Shown: positions 31,827 to 41,877, counted from the first letter of the stretch. The stretch is DNA of 64,000 nt from Frankia alni ACN14a (GCF_000058485.1 NC_008278.1:5078962-5142961); one strand, 5' to 3'. The notes: generated from the letters alone by a model not told the origin. Translations and numbers: made by a program.

Positions 31827-34446
31827 CATTACCTCCGAGCAGGCGTACGTCTCCGCTCTCTACGATCGGCTCGACGGGCTTCGCCGGCGCACCACGTCCC
31901 GGCTGCGGACGGTTCTCCGGCACTCCGAGAGCCTGCCCCGGGCCCGGTTCGAGCGGGACGCGGCCAGCGCCGACTGCGCGGCCACGCTGGCCCGGATCAC
32001 CGCCGCGGAGAACGGCCTGTGCTTCGGCCGGCTGGACTTCGACGGCGGCGAGCGGCGCTACGTCGGCCGGATGGGCATCTTCGACGAGGACGCGGACTAC
32101 GAGCCCCTGCTGATCGACTGGCGCACCCCGGCCGCGCGGCCGTTCTACGTGGCGACCGGAGCCGCGCGGCTCGGCGTCCGGCGCCGCCGGCACATCACGA
32201 CGCGCCGCCGCGAGGTGACCGGCCTCGACGACGACGTCTTCGAGCTGGCCGTCCGGGAGCCGAGTGCCACCGAACTGGTCGGCGAGCCGGCGCTGTTCGC
32301 CACCCTCAACGCCGCGCGCACCGGCCGGATGAGTGACATCGTCGAGACGATCCAGGCCGAGCAGGACCGGATCATCCGCTCGGACCACCGCGGGATCCTC
32401 GTCGTCCAGGGCGGGCCGGGCACCGGCAAGACCGCGGTCGCGCTGCACCGCGCCGCCTACCTGCTCTACACCCACCGCGACCGGCTCGCCCGCAGCGGCG
32501 TGCTGGTCGTCGGGCCGCACCCGACGTTCCTGCGCTACATCGAGAACGTGCTGCCGTCGCTGGGTGAGACCAGCGTGGTCAGCGCGACGGTGGAGGCGCT
32601 CTACCCGGGGGCGCGGGCGCAGCGGCCGGAGGAGCCGGCGCTGGCCGAGCTCAAGGGCCGGGCGGTGCTGGCCGACGTCCTCGCCGCGGCCGTGCGCGAC
32701 CGGCAGCGGCTGCCCGGCGGGCAGACGCTGGAGATCCACACCGAGGAGCGCCTGCTGCTGCTCGAACGCAGCACCTGTGTGCGGGCCCGCGCGCTCGCCC
32801 GGGAGTCCGGCGAACTGCACAACCAGGCCCGGACCCTCTTCGTACGCGCCGTGATCGAGGCGCTGGCCCGCCAGGTCGCCGACGGGTACGCCGCCGAGAC
32901 GATCACCGCCCAGGTGCTGGAGGCGGACCCCGAGGCGCTCGACCTGCTGGCCCCCGCCGGCTTCGGCGGCACCAGCCTGCTCGACGACGACGACCTGGCC
33001 CAGCTGCGCCGGGAGCTGCGCGCCGATCCGGCCGTGCGGGCGGCGCTGGACGAGCTGTGGCCGGTGCTCAGCCCCGAGCAGCTCGTCGCCGAGCTGTACG
33101 CGGACCCCGGCACGCTGGCGTCCGCGGCGCCGGAGCTGACCGCCGCCGAGCGCCGCCTGCTGCACCGGCCGCTCGCCGAGGACGGCACCGACCCGGACGA
33201 CGCCTGGCTGCGCGCCCTGCGCGACGCCACCGCCGGCGCCGCGGCGTCACCCGGCCCCGGCGACGACGGCGGGGTCGGGACCAGCGAGGGCAGTGACCAG
33301 GACGGGTCGGCCGACGGAGACGGTGACGGCGACGGCGACGGCGATGCAGCCCGCACCGGTGGGGGGCCGCGACCGGCCGGCGGCTGGACCGCGGCGGACA
33401 TCCCGCTGCTCGACGAGGCGGCGGAGCTGCTCGGTGAGGACGACCGCGCGGCCCGCGCCGCGGCGCTGCGCGACCGGCTCGCCCGGGTGGCCTACGCCCA
33501 GGGCGTCCTCGACATCATCTCCCGCGACGTCGAGGACGACCCGGAGATCATGATGGCGACCGACCTGATCGACGCGGCCCGTCTCGCCGACCGGCACGAG
33601 GACGCCGACCTGCGGACCATCGCCGAGCGCGCGCTGGCCGACCGGACGTGGACCTTCGGCCACGTCGTCGTCGACGAGGCGCAGGAGCTCTCGGAGATGG
33701 CCTGGCGGATGGTGATGCGCCGCTGCCCGACCCGGTCGATGACGATCGTCGGCGACATCGCCCAGACAGGCGACCCCGCCGGCACGACGTCGTGGGAAAG
33801 GGTCCTCGCCCCCTACACGGCGTCGGGCCCACGGCCGCGGCAGGAGTCCCTCACGGTGAACTACCGGACTCCCGCGGAGATCATGGCGGTGGCCGCCGAC
33901 GTGCTCGCGACGCTGCGGCCGCCGCAGCAGCCGCCGCGGTCGGTGCGCGCGCTCGGCCTCGACCCCTGGCGACTGCGGGTGACCGAGGACGAGCTCGGCC
34001 CGGTGCTCGCCCGGACGGTCCTGGCCGAGCTGGAGCGGCTGAGCGCCGGTCAGCTTGCCGTGCTGGTGCCGGCGGGGCGGCTCGCCGAGCTGACCGCCGC
34101 GGTGCGGGCGGCCGTGCCGGCCACCGAGACCGGCGGCGGCGCCCGGCTGTCCGCGCCGGTCGTCGTGCTCGGGATCCGGGAGGCCAAGGGGCTGGAGTTC
34201 GACACGGTGCTCGTCGTCGACCCGGACCGGGTCCTCGCCGAATCCCCGCGCGGCGCGCACGACCTGTACGTCGCGCTGAGCCGGGCGACGCGGTCCCTCG
34301 GCGTCCTGCACACCGGCGAGGTGCCGGCGATGCTCGACCGCCTGTCGCCGGCGGGGCCGCCGGCGGACGTGCCGCCGGCGGCCCCGCGGTCGACGGAAGG
34401 GCGCGCGTCCACGTCCCCGACGGCGTCCCGGGCCGCGGGGACGTAG
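31813..34446 (+). CDS. HelD/HelR-type RNA polymerase-recycling ATPase (UvrD-like)
   Basis: 877 residues from TTG 31813. The N-terminal coiled segment starts SEQAYVSALYDRLDGLRRRT. GRMGIFDEDADYEPLLIDWR and the following segment are characteristic of actinobacterial HelD. Walker A is VVQGGPGTGKTAVALH (residues 198-213), Walker B VVVDEAQELSEM, and later motifs include GDIAQTGDPAGT and VLGIREAKGLEFDTVLVVDP with ALSRAT. It removes RNA polymerase from stalled or rifampicin-bound complexes. A run of alternating Asp-Gly (about residues 497-515) inside an acidic Ser/Gly linker is unusual and makes it longer than typical (about 700-770). Confidence 0.93.
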   Translation: MSTDDITSEQAYVSALYDRLDGLRRRTTSRLRTVLRHSESLPRARFERDAASADCAATLARITAAENGLCFGRLDFDGGERRYVGRMGIFDEDADYEPLLIDWRTPAARPFYVATGAARLGVRRRRHITTRRREVTGLDDDVFELAVREPSATELVGEPALFATLNAARTGRMSDIVETIQAEQDRIIRSDHRGILVVQGGPGTGKTAVALHRAAYLLYTHRDRLARSGVLVVGPHPTFLRYIENVLPSLGETSVVSATVEALYPGARAQRPEEPALAELKGRAVLADVLAAAVRDRQRLPGGQTLEIHTEERLLLLERSTCVRARALARESGELHNQARTLFVRAVIEALARQVADGYAAETITAQVLEADPEALDLLAPAGFGGTSLLDDDDLAQLRRELRADPAVRAALDELWPVLSPEQLVAELYADPGTLASAAPELTAAERRLLHRPLAEDGTDPDDAWLRALRDATAGAAASPGPGDDGGVGTSEGSDQDGSADGDGDGDGDGDAARTGGGPRPAGGWTAADIPLLDEAAELLGEDDRAARAAALRDRLARVAYAQGVLDIISRDVEDDPEIMMATDLIDAARLADRHEDADLRTIAERALADRTWTFGHVVVDEAQELSEMAWRMVMRRCPTRSMTIVGDIAQTGDPAGTTSWERVLAPYTASGPRPRQESLTVNYRTPAEIMAVAADVLATLRPPQQPPRSVRALGLDPWRLRVTEDELGPVLARTVLAELERLSAGQLAVLVPAGRLAELTAAVRAAVPATETGGGARLSAPVVVLGIREAKGLEFDTVLVVDPDRVLAESPRGAHDLYVALSRATRSLGVLHTGEVPAMLDRLSPAGPPADVPPAAPRSTEGRASTSPTASRAAGT

Positions 34447-34461
34447 GCGCTCGGGCGCCGG

Positions 34462-37182
34462 CTAGCCCGCCGGAGGCAGCCGACGACCGCGGCGGCCTCC
34501 CGACGTGGGCGGTGCCGCCGACCGGGCCGAGCCCGCGTCGGTGCCCGCGAGCGCCGGCGTCCCGCGCGCCGGCGTGTCCCAGCGCCGGCCCGGCCCCTGC
34601 TCGCTGGGGGCCTTCGTCAGCGCGTCCGCCGGGTCGACGAACCGACCGGTCTCCTCGTCGAGGATCGAGATCTGCGCGCGCCCGATGTCGAAGTACATGC
34701 CGACGAGCTCCAGCGCGCCGTCCTCGAGAGCACGGCGCACGGTCGGATGCTCCCGCAGGTTGTCGAGCTGCTGGGCGACGTTGGCCCGGCCGAGACGCTC
34801 CACCGGCGGGAGGTCCTCCGTCCCCGGCGGGGGCGTGCGGGTCAGCGACGCGTCGGCGTGGGACAGCCAGCCGGCGAGCGCCGACTCCGGCTGGCCGGGC
34901 GGCGTGCCCTTGAGCAGCGCGTTCATCGCTCCGCAGCCGGAGTGGCCACAGACGACGATCGCGGGCACCCGCAGCACCTCGACGGCGTAGTCGAGCGCGG
35001 CGGTGACCGACAGGTCGCTCGGCGGCACGACGATGCCGGGCAGCGGGCCGGTACCGGGGGCGATCCCGACCCCGGCGGCCATCCCGACGCCCGAGGCCAT
35101 GCCGAGGCCGATCCCGCCGGAGCTCGACGAACCGGAGCTCGACGAACCGGGGGCCGTCCCGCGTGAGCCCGTCCCGGCGGGACCGCCGTCCGACGCGTGG
35201 AGCCGGTCGAGATCGGCGGTGGCGCGCGCCGGGTGGCGCGGGCTCTGCCGCGGAACGATGTTGCCGATGTTGCGGACGGTGAACAGGTCGCCCGGCCCGC
35301 TGCTGGTGATGATGTTCGGGACGATCCGCGAGTCGGCGCAGGTCAGGAACAGCGCGGAGGGCTGCTGTCCGGCGGCGAGGCCGTCGAACGTGCCCCGCAG
35401 CAGCGGCGCCGCCCGGCGGTGGAACTCGTTGACGCCGACGAGCATGGTGCCGACGTAGTCGGCCTGGCCGACCGCCGGCGGCGCGCCGTCGGCCGTCCCG
35501 GCCTGCCGATCGTCGTCCTGATCGAACTCCTGCCACTGCGACCAGGGCGCGAACCAGCGTGGCAGGTGCGGCGTCACCGATCGGCGCCGTTCGGTGTGGT
35601 CGGACCGGCGGAACCAGACCTGGCCGATCTCGTCGACGCTGACCACCCCGCCGGAGGCCTCGTGGTTGGCGCACCAGCCGCGCAGATGCTCGTAGGCGGC
35701 GTGGTCGAGGTAGTCGACGATGAGCTCGATCGAGACGGGCGCACCGACCGGGATCCGGCCGAGGACTCGGGCCAGGCGCGGCAGCGACAGGAAGCTCAGC
35801 GTCCCCTCGACCTCCACCTGCCAGAGTCCGTCGCTGTGCACCAGGCGGACGCTGGACCACAGGACCCGACGCAGGACCAGGCCGAGCGCGGTGACCAGCC
35901 CGAGTGCCACACCCTGCAGCAGGTCCAGGGAGACGACACCGACCAGCGTCACGACGTAGACGGGCAGCTCGCCGTGGCGGCGGACGTGGCGCAGGTGGGC
36001 CACGTCGACCAGCCGCACCCCGACGACGACGAGCAGGCCGGCCAGGGCCGCCAGCGGGATCCACTCCACGGCGAACCCGAGGAAGAGGGCGAACGCCAGC
36101 ACCCAGACGCCGTGCAGGATCGCCGAGGCGCGGGTGCGCGCACCGGAGACGACGTTGGTCGAGCTGCGGACGATGACGCCGGTGATCGGCAGACCGCCGA
36201 TGAGGCCGGACAGGAGGTTCGCCGAGCCCTGGCCCAGCAGCTCCCGGTCGAGGTCGGCCCGCGGGCCCCGCCAGCCCTTCGAGGTCGCGAGCTGGTCGAC
36301 GGCGACGGCGGACAGCAGCGACTCCACGCTGGCGACGATCGCCACGGTGAAGATCCCCAGCGCGATGCCGGACCAGTCGCCGTGGGGCAGCTCGGGCAGG
36401 GCAATCGAGTCGAACAGGGAGGCGGGCAGGTCGACGCGCGGCACGTCGAAACCGACGGCCGCGGCGAACGCGGTGCCCGCGACGACGGCGACGAGGTAGG
36501 CCGGAATCCGGCGAACGGCGCCCGGGACGGCCTGCGGCAGCCGCGGCCAGAGCAGGATCGTCGCGATCGTGACCAGGCCGACGACGGTCGCCGGACCGTG
36601 CGGGCTCGTGATCGCCTCGGGTATCGCCCGGATGTTGTCCAGGGCGTGGCTGTCGGCCTTCCCGCCGAGCACGACGTGGATCTGACCGAGGACGATGGTC
36701 AGGCCGATGCCGCCGAGCATGCCGTGGACGATGGCGGGCGAGACGGCGAGGGAGGCGCGGGCGACGCGGCACAGTCCGAGCAGGATCTGCAGCAGGCCGG
36801 CGCCCACCGTGATCATGCAGGTGACCCGCCACCCGTAGGTGTTGACGAGATCGGCGACGATCACGGTCAGGCCCGCGGCGGGGCCACTGACCTGCAACGG
36901 GGCGCCGCCGAGGGCTCCCGCGACGATGCCGCCGACCACCGCGGCGAGCAGGCCGGCCGCGACCGGAGCTCCGGAGGCGACGGCGATGCCCAGCGACAGC
37001 GGCAGGGCGACGACGAAGACGACGAGGGAGGCCTGCAGGTCGGGACGCCATCCCTCACGGCGGGCGGCGGCCCGCCGTGACCGGCGCGAGCCGCGCGGCC
37101 GGCTGGTCGGGCTCGCCGCGACGGGCGGCGAGTGGCTGTGCCGCGACGGCGACGGTGGGGTGACCGGTGGGGTCATGTCCAA
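34462..37182 (-). CDS. SulP anion transporter fused to beta-carbonic anhydrase
   Basis: 906 residues. Residues 45-560 are a SulP permease (LQASLVVFVVALPLSLGIAV, LQVSGPAAGLTVIVADLV, many helices) with a STAS-like tail (SIELIVDYLDHAAYEHLRG). After a linker comes a beta-carbonic anhydrase with zinc ligands in LFLTCADSRI and VVCGHSGCGAMNALLKG. Such fusions import bicarbonate and interconvert it with CO2. Odd point: between the two zinc motifs there is a Gly/Ser/Met low-complexity insertion of roughly 70 residues (SSSSGSSSSGGIG and following) that typical carbonic anhydrases lack. The C-terminal end also carries a disordered tail. Confidence 0.92.
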   Translation of the reverse strand: MDMTPPVTPPSPSRHSHSPPVAASPTSRPRGSRRSRRAAARREGWRPDLQASLVVFVVALPLSLGIAVASGAPVAAGLLAAVVGGIVAGALGGAPLQVSGPAAGLTVIVADLVNTYGWRVTCMITVGAGLLQILLGLCRVARASLAVSPAIVHGMLGGIGLTIVLGQIHVVLGGKADSHALDNIRAIPEAITSPHGPATVVGLVTIATILLWPRLPQAVPGAVRRIPAYLVAVVAGTAFAAAVGFDVPRVDLPASLFDSIALPELPHGDWSGIALGIFTVAIVASVESLLSAVAVDQLATSKGWRGPRADLDRELLGQGSANLLSGLIGGLPITGVIVRSSTNVVSGARTRASAILHGVWVLAFALFLGFAVEWIPLAALAGLLVVVGVRLVDVAHLRHVRRHGELPVYVVTLVGVVSLDLLQGVALGLVTALGLVLRRVLWSSVRLVHSDGLWQVEVEGTLSFLSLPRLARVLGRIPVGAPVSIELIVDYLDHAAYEHLRGWCANHEASGGVVSVDEIGQVWFRRSDHTERRRSVTPHLPRWFAPWSQWQEFDQDDDRQAGTADGAPPAVGQADYVGTMLVGVNEFHRRAAPLLRGTFDGLAAGQQPSALFLTCADSRIVPNIITSSGPGDLFTVRNIGNIVPRQSPRHPARATADLDRLHASDGGPAGTGSRGTAPGSSSSGSSSSGGIGLGMASGVGMAAGVGIAPGTGPLPGIVVPPSDLSVTAALDYAVEVLRVPAIVVCGHSGCGAMNALLKGTPPGQPESALAGWLSHADASLTRTPPPGTEDLPPVERLGRANVAQQLDNLREHPTVRRALEDGALELVGMYFDIGRAQISILDEETGRFVDPADALTKAPSEQGPGRRWDTPARGTPALAGTDAGSARSAAPPTSGGRRGRRLPPAG

Positions 37183-37680
37183 CTCCTCGAGAATCGGCGC
37201 GATGGCTGGGGGTCACCCGGACGGGCGGCCCGAGGGCGGCGTCGTAGACGATGGTTCTCGACATGGTCACTACCAGCAGTCGGCGGCACACGACGCCCAC
37301 CTGGGCTACCGCGCATGGTGACGGGGATTGCACTGAACCCAACGATCCGGACCGCTGACGAGTTTCTTTCTGTGATGGTCCACCCAGTCGCGCGTAACCA
37401 TTGGACAGCAACGTCCGTCGGTGTCCCAGGGATCGGGCGGACCGCCGAAGCGGGACATCAGGTACATATCTCGCGAGGACCCATGCAGGAGACATATAGG
37501 ACGAAAGGCTATAGAAGTCGCCATCCGTCGCGGGTTTGCGATGCCCGTAATGGGCGGGTGCGGACGCCACCCGACGACCGATCCGTCGCCGTCGCCCATA
37601 CTTGGCGTGACATGGGGTGAGAAAGCCGCCCCGGACGGCAGTCTGCGCGCCCGCCGGGGCGCGGGCGGGGGACGTCGCGC
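37183..37680. other. Intergenic region between divergent transporter and membrane-protein genes
   Basis: 498 bases without a convincing gene. The part around 37310-37520 is poorer in GC than its surroundings and would suit divergent promoters. I found no clear dyad or repeat. Confidence 0.5.
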
Positions 37681-39411
37681 ATGCATCGTCGTGGCAGGCT
37701 GGCCCGGCTCCTGCTCGTGGCGGGGTTCGGCCTGTTGCTCGCGGCGTGGGTCGGCAGCAACGCGCCGGGCTTCGGGCCGGACGAGCCGGCGAACTTCGTC
37801 AAGGAGGTCGGCGCCGGTACCGGCCAGTGGTCGGGCACGCCGGGGCGGCTCGCGCATCCGGCGTTCGGCGCGCAGCCCGGGGCTCCGGAACGCATCGACT
37901 GGATCAACCGCAACAGCCGGGTCTTCCGGCTGCCGGCCGGGCTCGACCCGGGTCGGGCCGGCTTCCCCTGCAACCTGTTCCGCAACTGGCTGTCGGTGAG
38001 CTGCCTGGACCGGCCGCACTCCCGCCCGCCGGCGACGCGGGCGCTGAGCTATGTCGGGACCTACGAGCCGTACGTCTACGCCGTCCCGGGCGCGGCGATG
38101 GCGCGCACAGACACGGCGCTCGGCGCGCTCTACACCGGGCGGGCGGTGACCGCCGCCCTCGTCGCCGGGCTGCTCGCCGTCGCGGTCGCCGCGGCGTGGA
38201 GCGGCCCGGCCGGCCCGCTCTCGGTCGCCGGGGTGCTGCTGGCCGCGTCGCCCATGGTGCTGTTCATGGGCTCCGTGCTCGGCACCAACGGCATCGAGAT
38301 CGCGGCCGCCACCGCGCTGTTCGCGCTGGTGCTGCGGATGGGCCGCGCGACGGGTCCGCCCCGGTGGGCCTGGCCGGCGGTGGGCGTCGTCGGCGCGCTG
38401 CTGGCGCTGTCGCGGCCCACCGGACCCGCCTGGGTGCTGCTCGCCCCCCTCGTCGGCCTGGTGCTCGCCGAGCGGCGGGGTGCGGGCCGGTGCCGGGGCG
38501 CGGACCGGTGGCGGCGGGCGTGGCCGGTGCCCTGGCTGGGGCTGGCCGCCGGCGGCGTCGTGGCGACGACGCTGTGGGAACGGGCCGTGCAGCCGCATCC
38601 GGGGATCCGCCGGGCGCTGGTCGTCGAGGGGCTGCATCGCCTGCCCCACGACGCCGACGCCTGGGTGCGGCAGTGGGTCGGCGTGTTCGGCTGGGCGAGC
38701 CTGCCGATGCCCACGTACGCGTACCGGATCTGGTGGGTCGCCGTCGTCGCCCTCGCCCTGGTGGCGCTCGCCGCCGGCCCGTGGCGGGCCCGGCTGGGGT
38801 TCGTGGCCGTGCTCGTCGGCGCCGCGGTGGTGGCCGTCGGCCTTGACGTCGTGGTGCTGCGCCAGACCCGTTTCCCGGTGTACGGGCGCTACCTGCTGCC
38901 CCTCGCGGTGCTGCTGCCGCTCGCCGCCGGGGAGATCATCACCCGGCAGGCAGCCCGCCTGCCGGGGGCGGTCCGCCGGCCGATCCAGGTCGCGGTGCCG
39001 CTGGCGGTCGCCGCGGTCCACCTCGTCGGGCTGTGGGCGAACGCCCGCCGCTACGCGGTCGGCACGGGCGGCCCCGTCTGGTTCCTCGGCCGGTCGCAGT
39101 GGAACCCCCCGGGCGGCTGGCCGCCGTGGTTCGCGCTCGCCGCGGCCGGGACCCTCTGTCTGGTCGCATTCGCCCTGACCGGCCTGCGCGCGGCGCCGGC
39201 CACGCCCGGGGCGCGGATCGCCGGTGGCCACGACCCCGGCGGCCTCCCCGCCTACCCGACCGAGACCGACGACGCCCACCGACCCTCCCTGCACGAGGCT
39301 GTGCCCCGGGAGACGTCCGGTGCGGAGGCTGCGGGCACCACCAACCAACACCTCCCTGCGAAAATGATCGACCCCGGCAGACGCAGGACCTCGCCGACGG
39401 GCGACGACTGA
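37681..39411 (+). CDS. DUF2142-type polytopic membrane protein
   Basis: 576 residues. An N-terminal membrane helix (ARLLLVAGFGLLLAAWVGSN) is followed by the extracytoplasmic APGFGPDEPANFVKEVGAGT, close to the 'P.DEp.H' start of DUF2142 and related GT-C-like membrane proteins. About ten further helices follow, including FMGSVLGTNGIEIAAATALF and VVLRQTRFPVYGRYLLPLAV. The last 70 residues are soluble and low-complexity. The family is linked to cell-envelope glycoconjugate assembly, but the exact reaction is unknown. It ends 14 bases before the aldo/keto reductase start, so they may be co-transcribed. Confidence 0.8.
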   Translation: MHRRGRLARLLLVAGFGLLLAAWVGSNAPGFGPDEPANFVKEVGAGTGQWSGTPGRLAHPAFGAQPGAPERIDWINRNSRVFRLPAGLDPGRAGFPCNLFRNWLSVSCLDRPHSRPPATRALSYVGTYEPYVYAVPGAAMARTDTALGALYTGRAVTAALVAGLLAVAVAAAWSGPAGPLSVAGVLLAASPMVLFMGSVLGTNGIEIAAATALFALVLRMGRATGPPRWAWPAVGVVGALLALSRPTGPAWVLLAPLVGLVLAERRGAGRCRGADRWRRAWPVPWLGLAAGGVVATTLWERAVQPHPGIRRALVVEGLHRLPHDADAWVRQWVGVFGWASLPMPTYAYRIWWVAVVALALVALAAGPWRARLGFVAVLVGAAVVAVGLDVVVLRQTRFPVYGRYLLPLAVLLPLAAGEIITRQAARLPGAVRRPIQVAVPLAVAAVHLVGLWANARRYAVGTGGPVWFLGRSQWNPPGGWPPWFALAAAGTLCLVAFALTGLRAAPATPGARIAGGHDPGGLPAYPTETDDAHRPSLHEAVPRETSGAEAAGTTNQHLPAKMIDPGRRRTSPTGDD

Positions 39412-39425
39412 AGGCAGGAGTCAAC

Positions 39426-40436
39426 GTGGACTACCGGACGATGGGCCGTTCCGGCCTCAAGGTCTCCCAGGCGTGCCTCGGCGCGATGAACTTCGGCTCG
39501 GTCGGCCTCGGGTCCTGCGACGAGACCGAGGCCACCCGGATCATCAACGCCTTTCTGGATGCCGGGCACAACGTCATCGACACCGCCGACATCTACAGCG
39601 GTGGGCAGTCGGAGCAGATCGTCGGGCGTGCCATCTCCGCCCGCCGTGACGAGGTCGTCCTCGCCACCAAGGGGCACATGCCCGCCGGCCCCGGCCCGAA
39701 CGGCCGCGGCTCGTCCCGGGTGCATCTGACCCGCGCCCTGGACGCGAGCCTGAGCCGGCTCGGCACCGACTACGTCGATCTCTACCAGGTGCACCAGCCG
39801 GACGACGAGACGCCCATCGAGGAGACGATGGCGACCCTGGACGGATTCGTCCGCGCCGGCAAGGTGCGCTACCTCGGCTGCTCGAACTACAACGCCAGCC
39901 GGATCGTCGAGGCGCAGTGGGCGGCCGAGCGCATCCACGGCACGCCGTTCGTGAGCCTGCAGCCGCAGTACTCCCTCGTCGCGCGCGGCATCGAGGCCGA
40001 GGTGCTGCCGGTGTGCGCCCGCCACGGCATGGGGACCCTGATCTACAGTCCCCTGGCCGGCGGGATCCTCGCCGGGCGCTACCGCCGCGACGGAGACCCG
40101 GACGCCGACACCCGCGTCGCCCGCCTGCGCGCGTGGGGCGCCCCGGCCGCCCGGCGCTTCGCCGACGGGATCGTCACCGACCGCGGGCTGGACATCGCCG
40201 AGGCGGTGGCCGGGGTCGCCGCCGAGCTGGACACGACGTCCGCGGCGGTGGCGCTCGCCTGGGCCGCCGCCCGTCCCGGCGTCACGTCGGTCATCATCGG
40301 ACCGCGCACCTTCGACCAGTACGAACAGACTCTCGCCGGGTTCGAGATCACCCTGCCCGCGCAGCATGTCGCCCGCCTCGACGAGATCTCCGGTCCCGCG
40401 CCGGGCCCGCTGGACGGTCGGATCGTCGACCACTGA
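39426..40436 (+). CDS. Aldo/keto reductase
   Basis: 336 residues from GTG 39426 with GGCAGGAG upstream. (beta/alpha)8 AKR signatures: MGRSGLKVSQACLGAMNFGS, NVIDTADIYSGGQSEQIVGR with the catalytic Asp and Tyr, VVLATKGHM (catalytic Lys), YVDLYQVHQPD (catalytic His region), and the NADPH-binding end VTSVIIGPRTFDQYEQTL. Likely an NADPH-dependent carbonyl reductase of the YajO/Tas-like group. Substrate unknown. Confidence 0.93.
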   Translation: MDYRTMGRSGLKVSQACLGAMNFGSVGLGSCDETEATRIINAFLDAGHNVIDTADIYSGGQSEQIVGRAISARRDEVVLATKGHMPAGPGPNGRGSSRVHLTRALDASLSRLGTDYVDLYQVHQPDDETPIEETMATLDGFVRAGKVRYLGCSNYNASRIVEAQWAAERIHGTPFVSLQPQYSLVARGIEAEVLPVCARHGMGTLIYSPLAGGILAGRYRRDGDPDADTRVARLRAWGAPAARRFADGIVTDRGLDIAEAVAGVAAELDTTSAAVALAWAAARPGVTSVIIGPRTFDQYEQTLAGFEITLPAQHVARLDEISGPAPGPLDGRIVDH

Positions 40437-40536
40437 CGCGCCCTACCGGCAAGCCGGGCCGCCGGCCGACTGCGGCCCGGCGGCCCGGCGGGTCGGCGAC
40501 GGTGAGCGGCGGCCGGGCGTCGGGGTAGACCTCCCC

Positions 40537-41073
40537 TCAGAGATGGCCGGCGTCCGTCGGCTGAGGGTGGCCGGTGCTGAGCTCGGTGCGAGCGTGCGCG
40601 AGGGTCTCCTGGACGTGCCGTTCGATCTCGTCGGGGTCCAGGCCCAGGGCGCGGCCGATGTGCACGGACCAGACCTCGGAGCGCAGGTTGGTCTCGAAGT
40701 CCAGATCGGCGCGCAGATTCTGCCGGGTGGCCTCCCGGTTCTGACTGACCATGACGAAGGTCGACAGGAAGATCGCCTCCAGGCTGACGATCATCGTGAG
40801 GAGTCCGAACGGGTAGCGGTCGAACACCGCGGCGTCGCCGAACACGCCCTCGTTGAGCAGGATCCAGCCGGCGAACCAGACGGCGTGGAGGTACACGAAG
40901 GGCAGTGACCCGGCGAACGCCGTGATCAGGTCCGCCGCGCGGTCCTGGGGGGAGCTCATCCGGGTGAAGACGACCCGCTCGTTGCGGATTCGGGCGCGCG
41001 GATGCGGACGGCCCTCCGTACTCGAACGTCGATGCTGCTCGTGGGCGTCTTCGGGAGAACTCATGCGCTCCAT
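40537..41073 (-). CDS. DUF1003 membrane protein
   Basis: 178 residues; ATG 41073 or 41064 are both possible starts. The DUF1003 core is clear: DRAADLITAFAGSLPFVYLH, then a first helix ending AVWFAGWILLNEG, FDRYPFGLLTMIVSLEAIFL (second helix), and SQNREATRQNLRADLDFETN. The family is widespread and its function is unknown. The C-terminal helix (LDPDEIERHVQETLAHARTE) is soluble. It is divergent from the first precursor-like peptide gene with about 300 bases between them. Confidence 0.88.
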   Translation of the reverse strand: MERMSSPEDAHEQHRRSSTEGRPHPRARIRNERVVFTRMSSPQDRAADLITAFAGSLPFVYLHAVWFAGWILLNEGVFGDAAVFDRYPFGLLTMIVSLEAIFLSTFVMVSQNREATRQNLRADLDFETNLRSEVWSVHIGRALGLDPDEIERHVQETLAHARTELSTGHPQPTDAGHL

Positions 41074-41369
41074 GCTGATGTCCGAAGGTCCGGGCGCCGG
41101 CGCCGCCCCCGCGGCCGCGCGTGATCTCACCATCCCGGTTCCCTGGGAGCCCGAGCCCGAGCCCGCTCCAGGCTGCGGGGGGGGGCGCCGTCGTGTTGCG
41201 GAGGGTCACGGGCACTCCTACAGTCCAGAGGTGCCTACCGGCCGCCGCGCGGGCTGTACCCGTTCCCGGCCGACCTTCTCATCCGGCGGGCCCGGAGCCG
41301 GCCGATGCGCCGCATTCGCGCCACGGTCGCGCGACCGCCGCGCGATCGAGTGATCCGAAACGGAGCCAG

Positions 41370-41621
41370 ATGATGAGCACCGTCAGTGGGCTGGACGCCG
41401 CGGACCTGGCCCGGGAACAGGCGGAGCTGCTACCCGACCGCCTCACCCTCGCCGCCGTCGAGATCAACCGCCACGAGTTCGACCCGGACAACTTCCTGGT
41501 CGACTCCCCCGGGAGCAACGCCTCGGACATCGAGAACCACGGCGAACCGCAGATCGCCTACAGCTCCGGTTCTTTCGTCGATTCCATCGTCAACGGCTGG
41601 ACCCAGGTGAACCAGTGGTGA
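41370..41621 (+). CDS. Precursor-like peptide 1 (83 aa)
   Basis: ATG 41370 (or 41373) follows GGAGCC closely. The peptide has a leader-like N-terminal half with EQAELLPDRLTLAAVEINRH and EFDPDNFLV, then SPGSN and the HGEPQI motif. A short Ser/Val/Trp-containing C-terminus follows, AYSSGSFVDSIVNGWTQVNQ plus a final Trp. It shares 33 of 47 leader residues with the peptide encoded at 41878, while the residues after HGEPQI differ completely. That pattern (conserved leader, variable core) is typical of ribosomal peptide precursors. No Cys is present. I know no described family by name; an ELLPxR-type motif occurs in other actinobacterial small peptides, as far as I recall. Confidence 0.75.
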   Translation: MMSTVSGLDAADLAREQAELLPDRLTLAAVEINRHEFDPDNFLVDSPGSNASDIENHGEPQIAYSSGSFVDSIVNGWTQVNQW

Positions 41622-41877
41622 CGTCCATGATCGGTCGAATGGCCGCTCCTAGGGCATCCGACCACCGGGTTTCAGGCCCCCGAAGATGAGGCCGACGGAC
41701 GGTGAACCGACGGCGCACCAGTCTTATCGCACCTGCGGTGTAGCTCCGAGGAATATTCGGCCGTACACAGAGCAGGACGTGACACGCCCGATGAGGATCC
41801 TCGCCACAACGTTTCAACGCCGCTAGCGTGCCACCCGTCAGAGCAGTCCCGCGGACTGGATAACGACGGGGGATAGA

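Noticed and set aside
33881-37051. 1,056-codon minus ORF across HelD and SulP
   Set aside because: Arg/Pro-rich shadow frame; real genes on both strands cover it.
41177-41185. Run of nine G upstream of the first precursor-like gene, a possible phase-variable tract
   Set aside because: It lies about 190 bases before the start and in no gene; homopolymers are expected at this GC content, so no case for phase variation.
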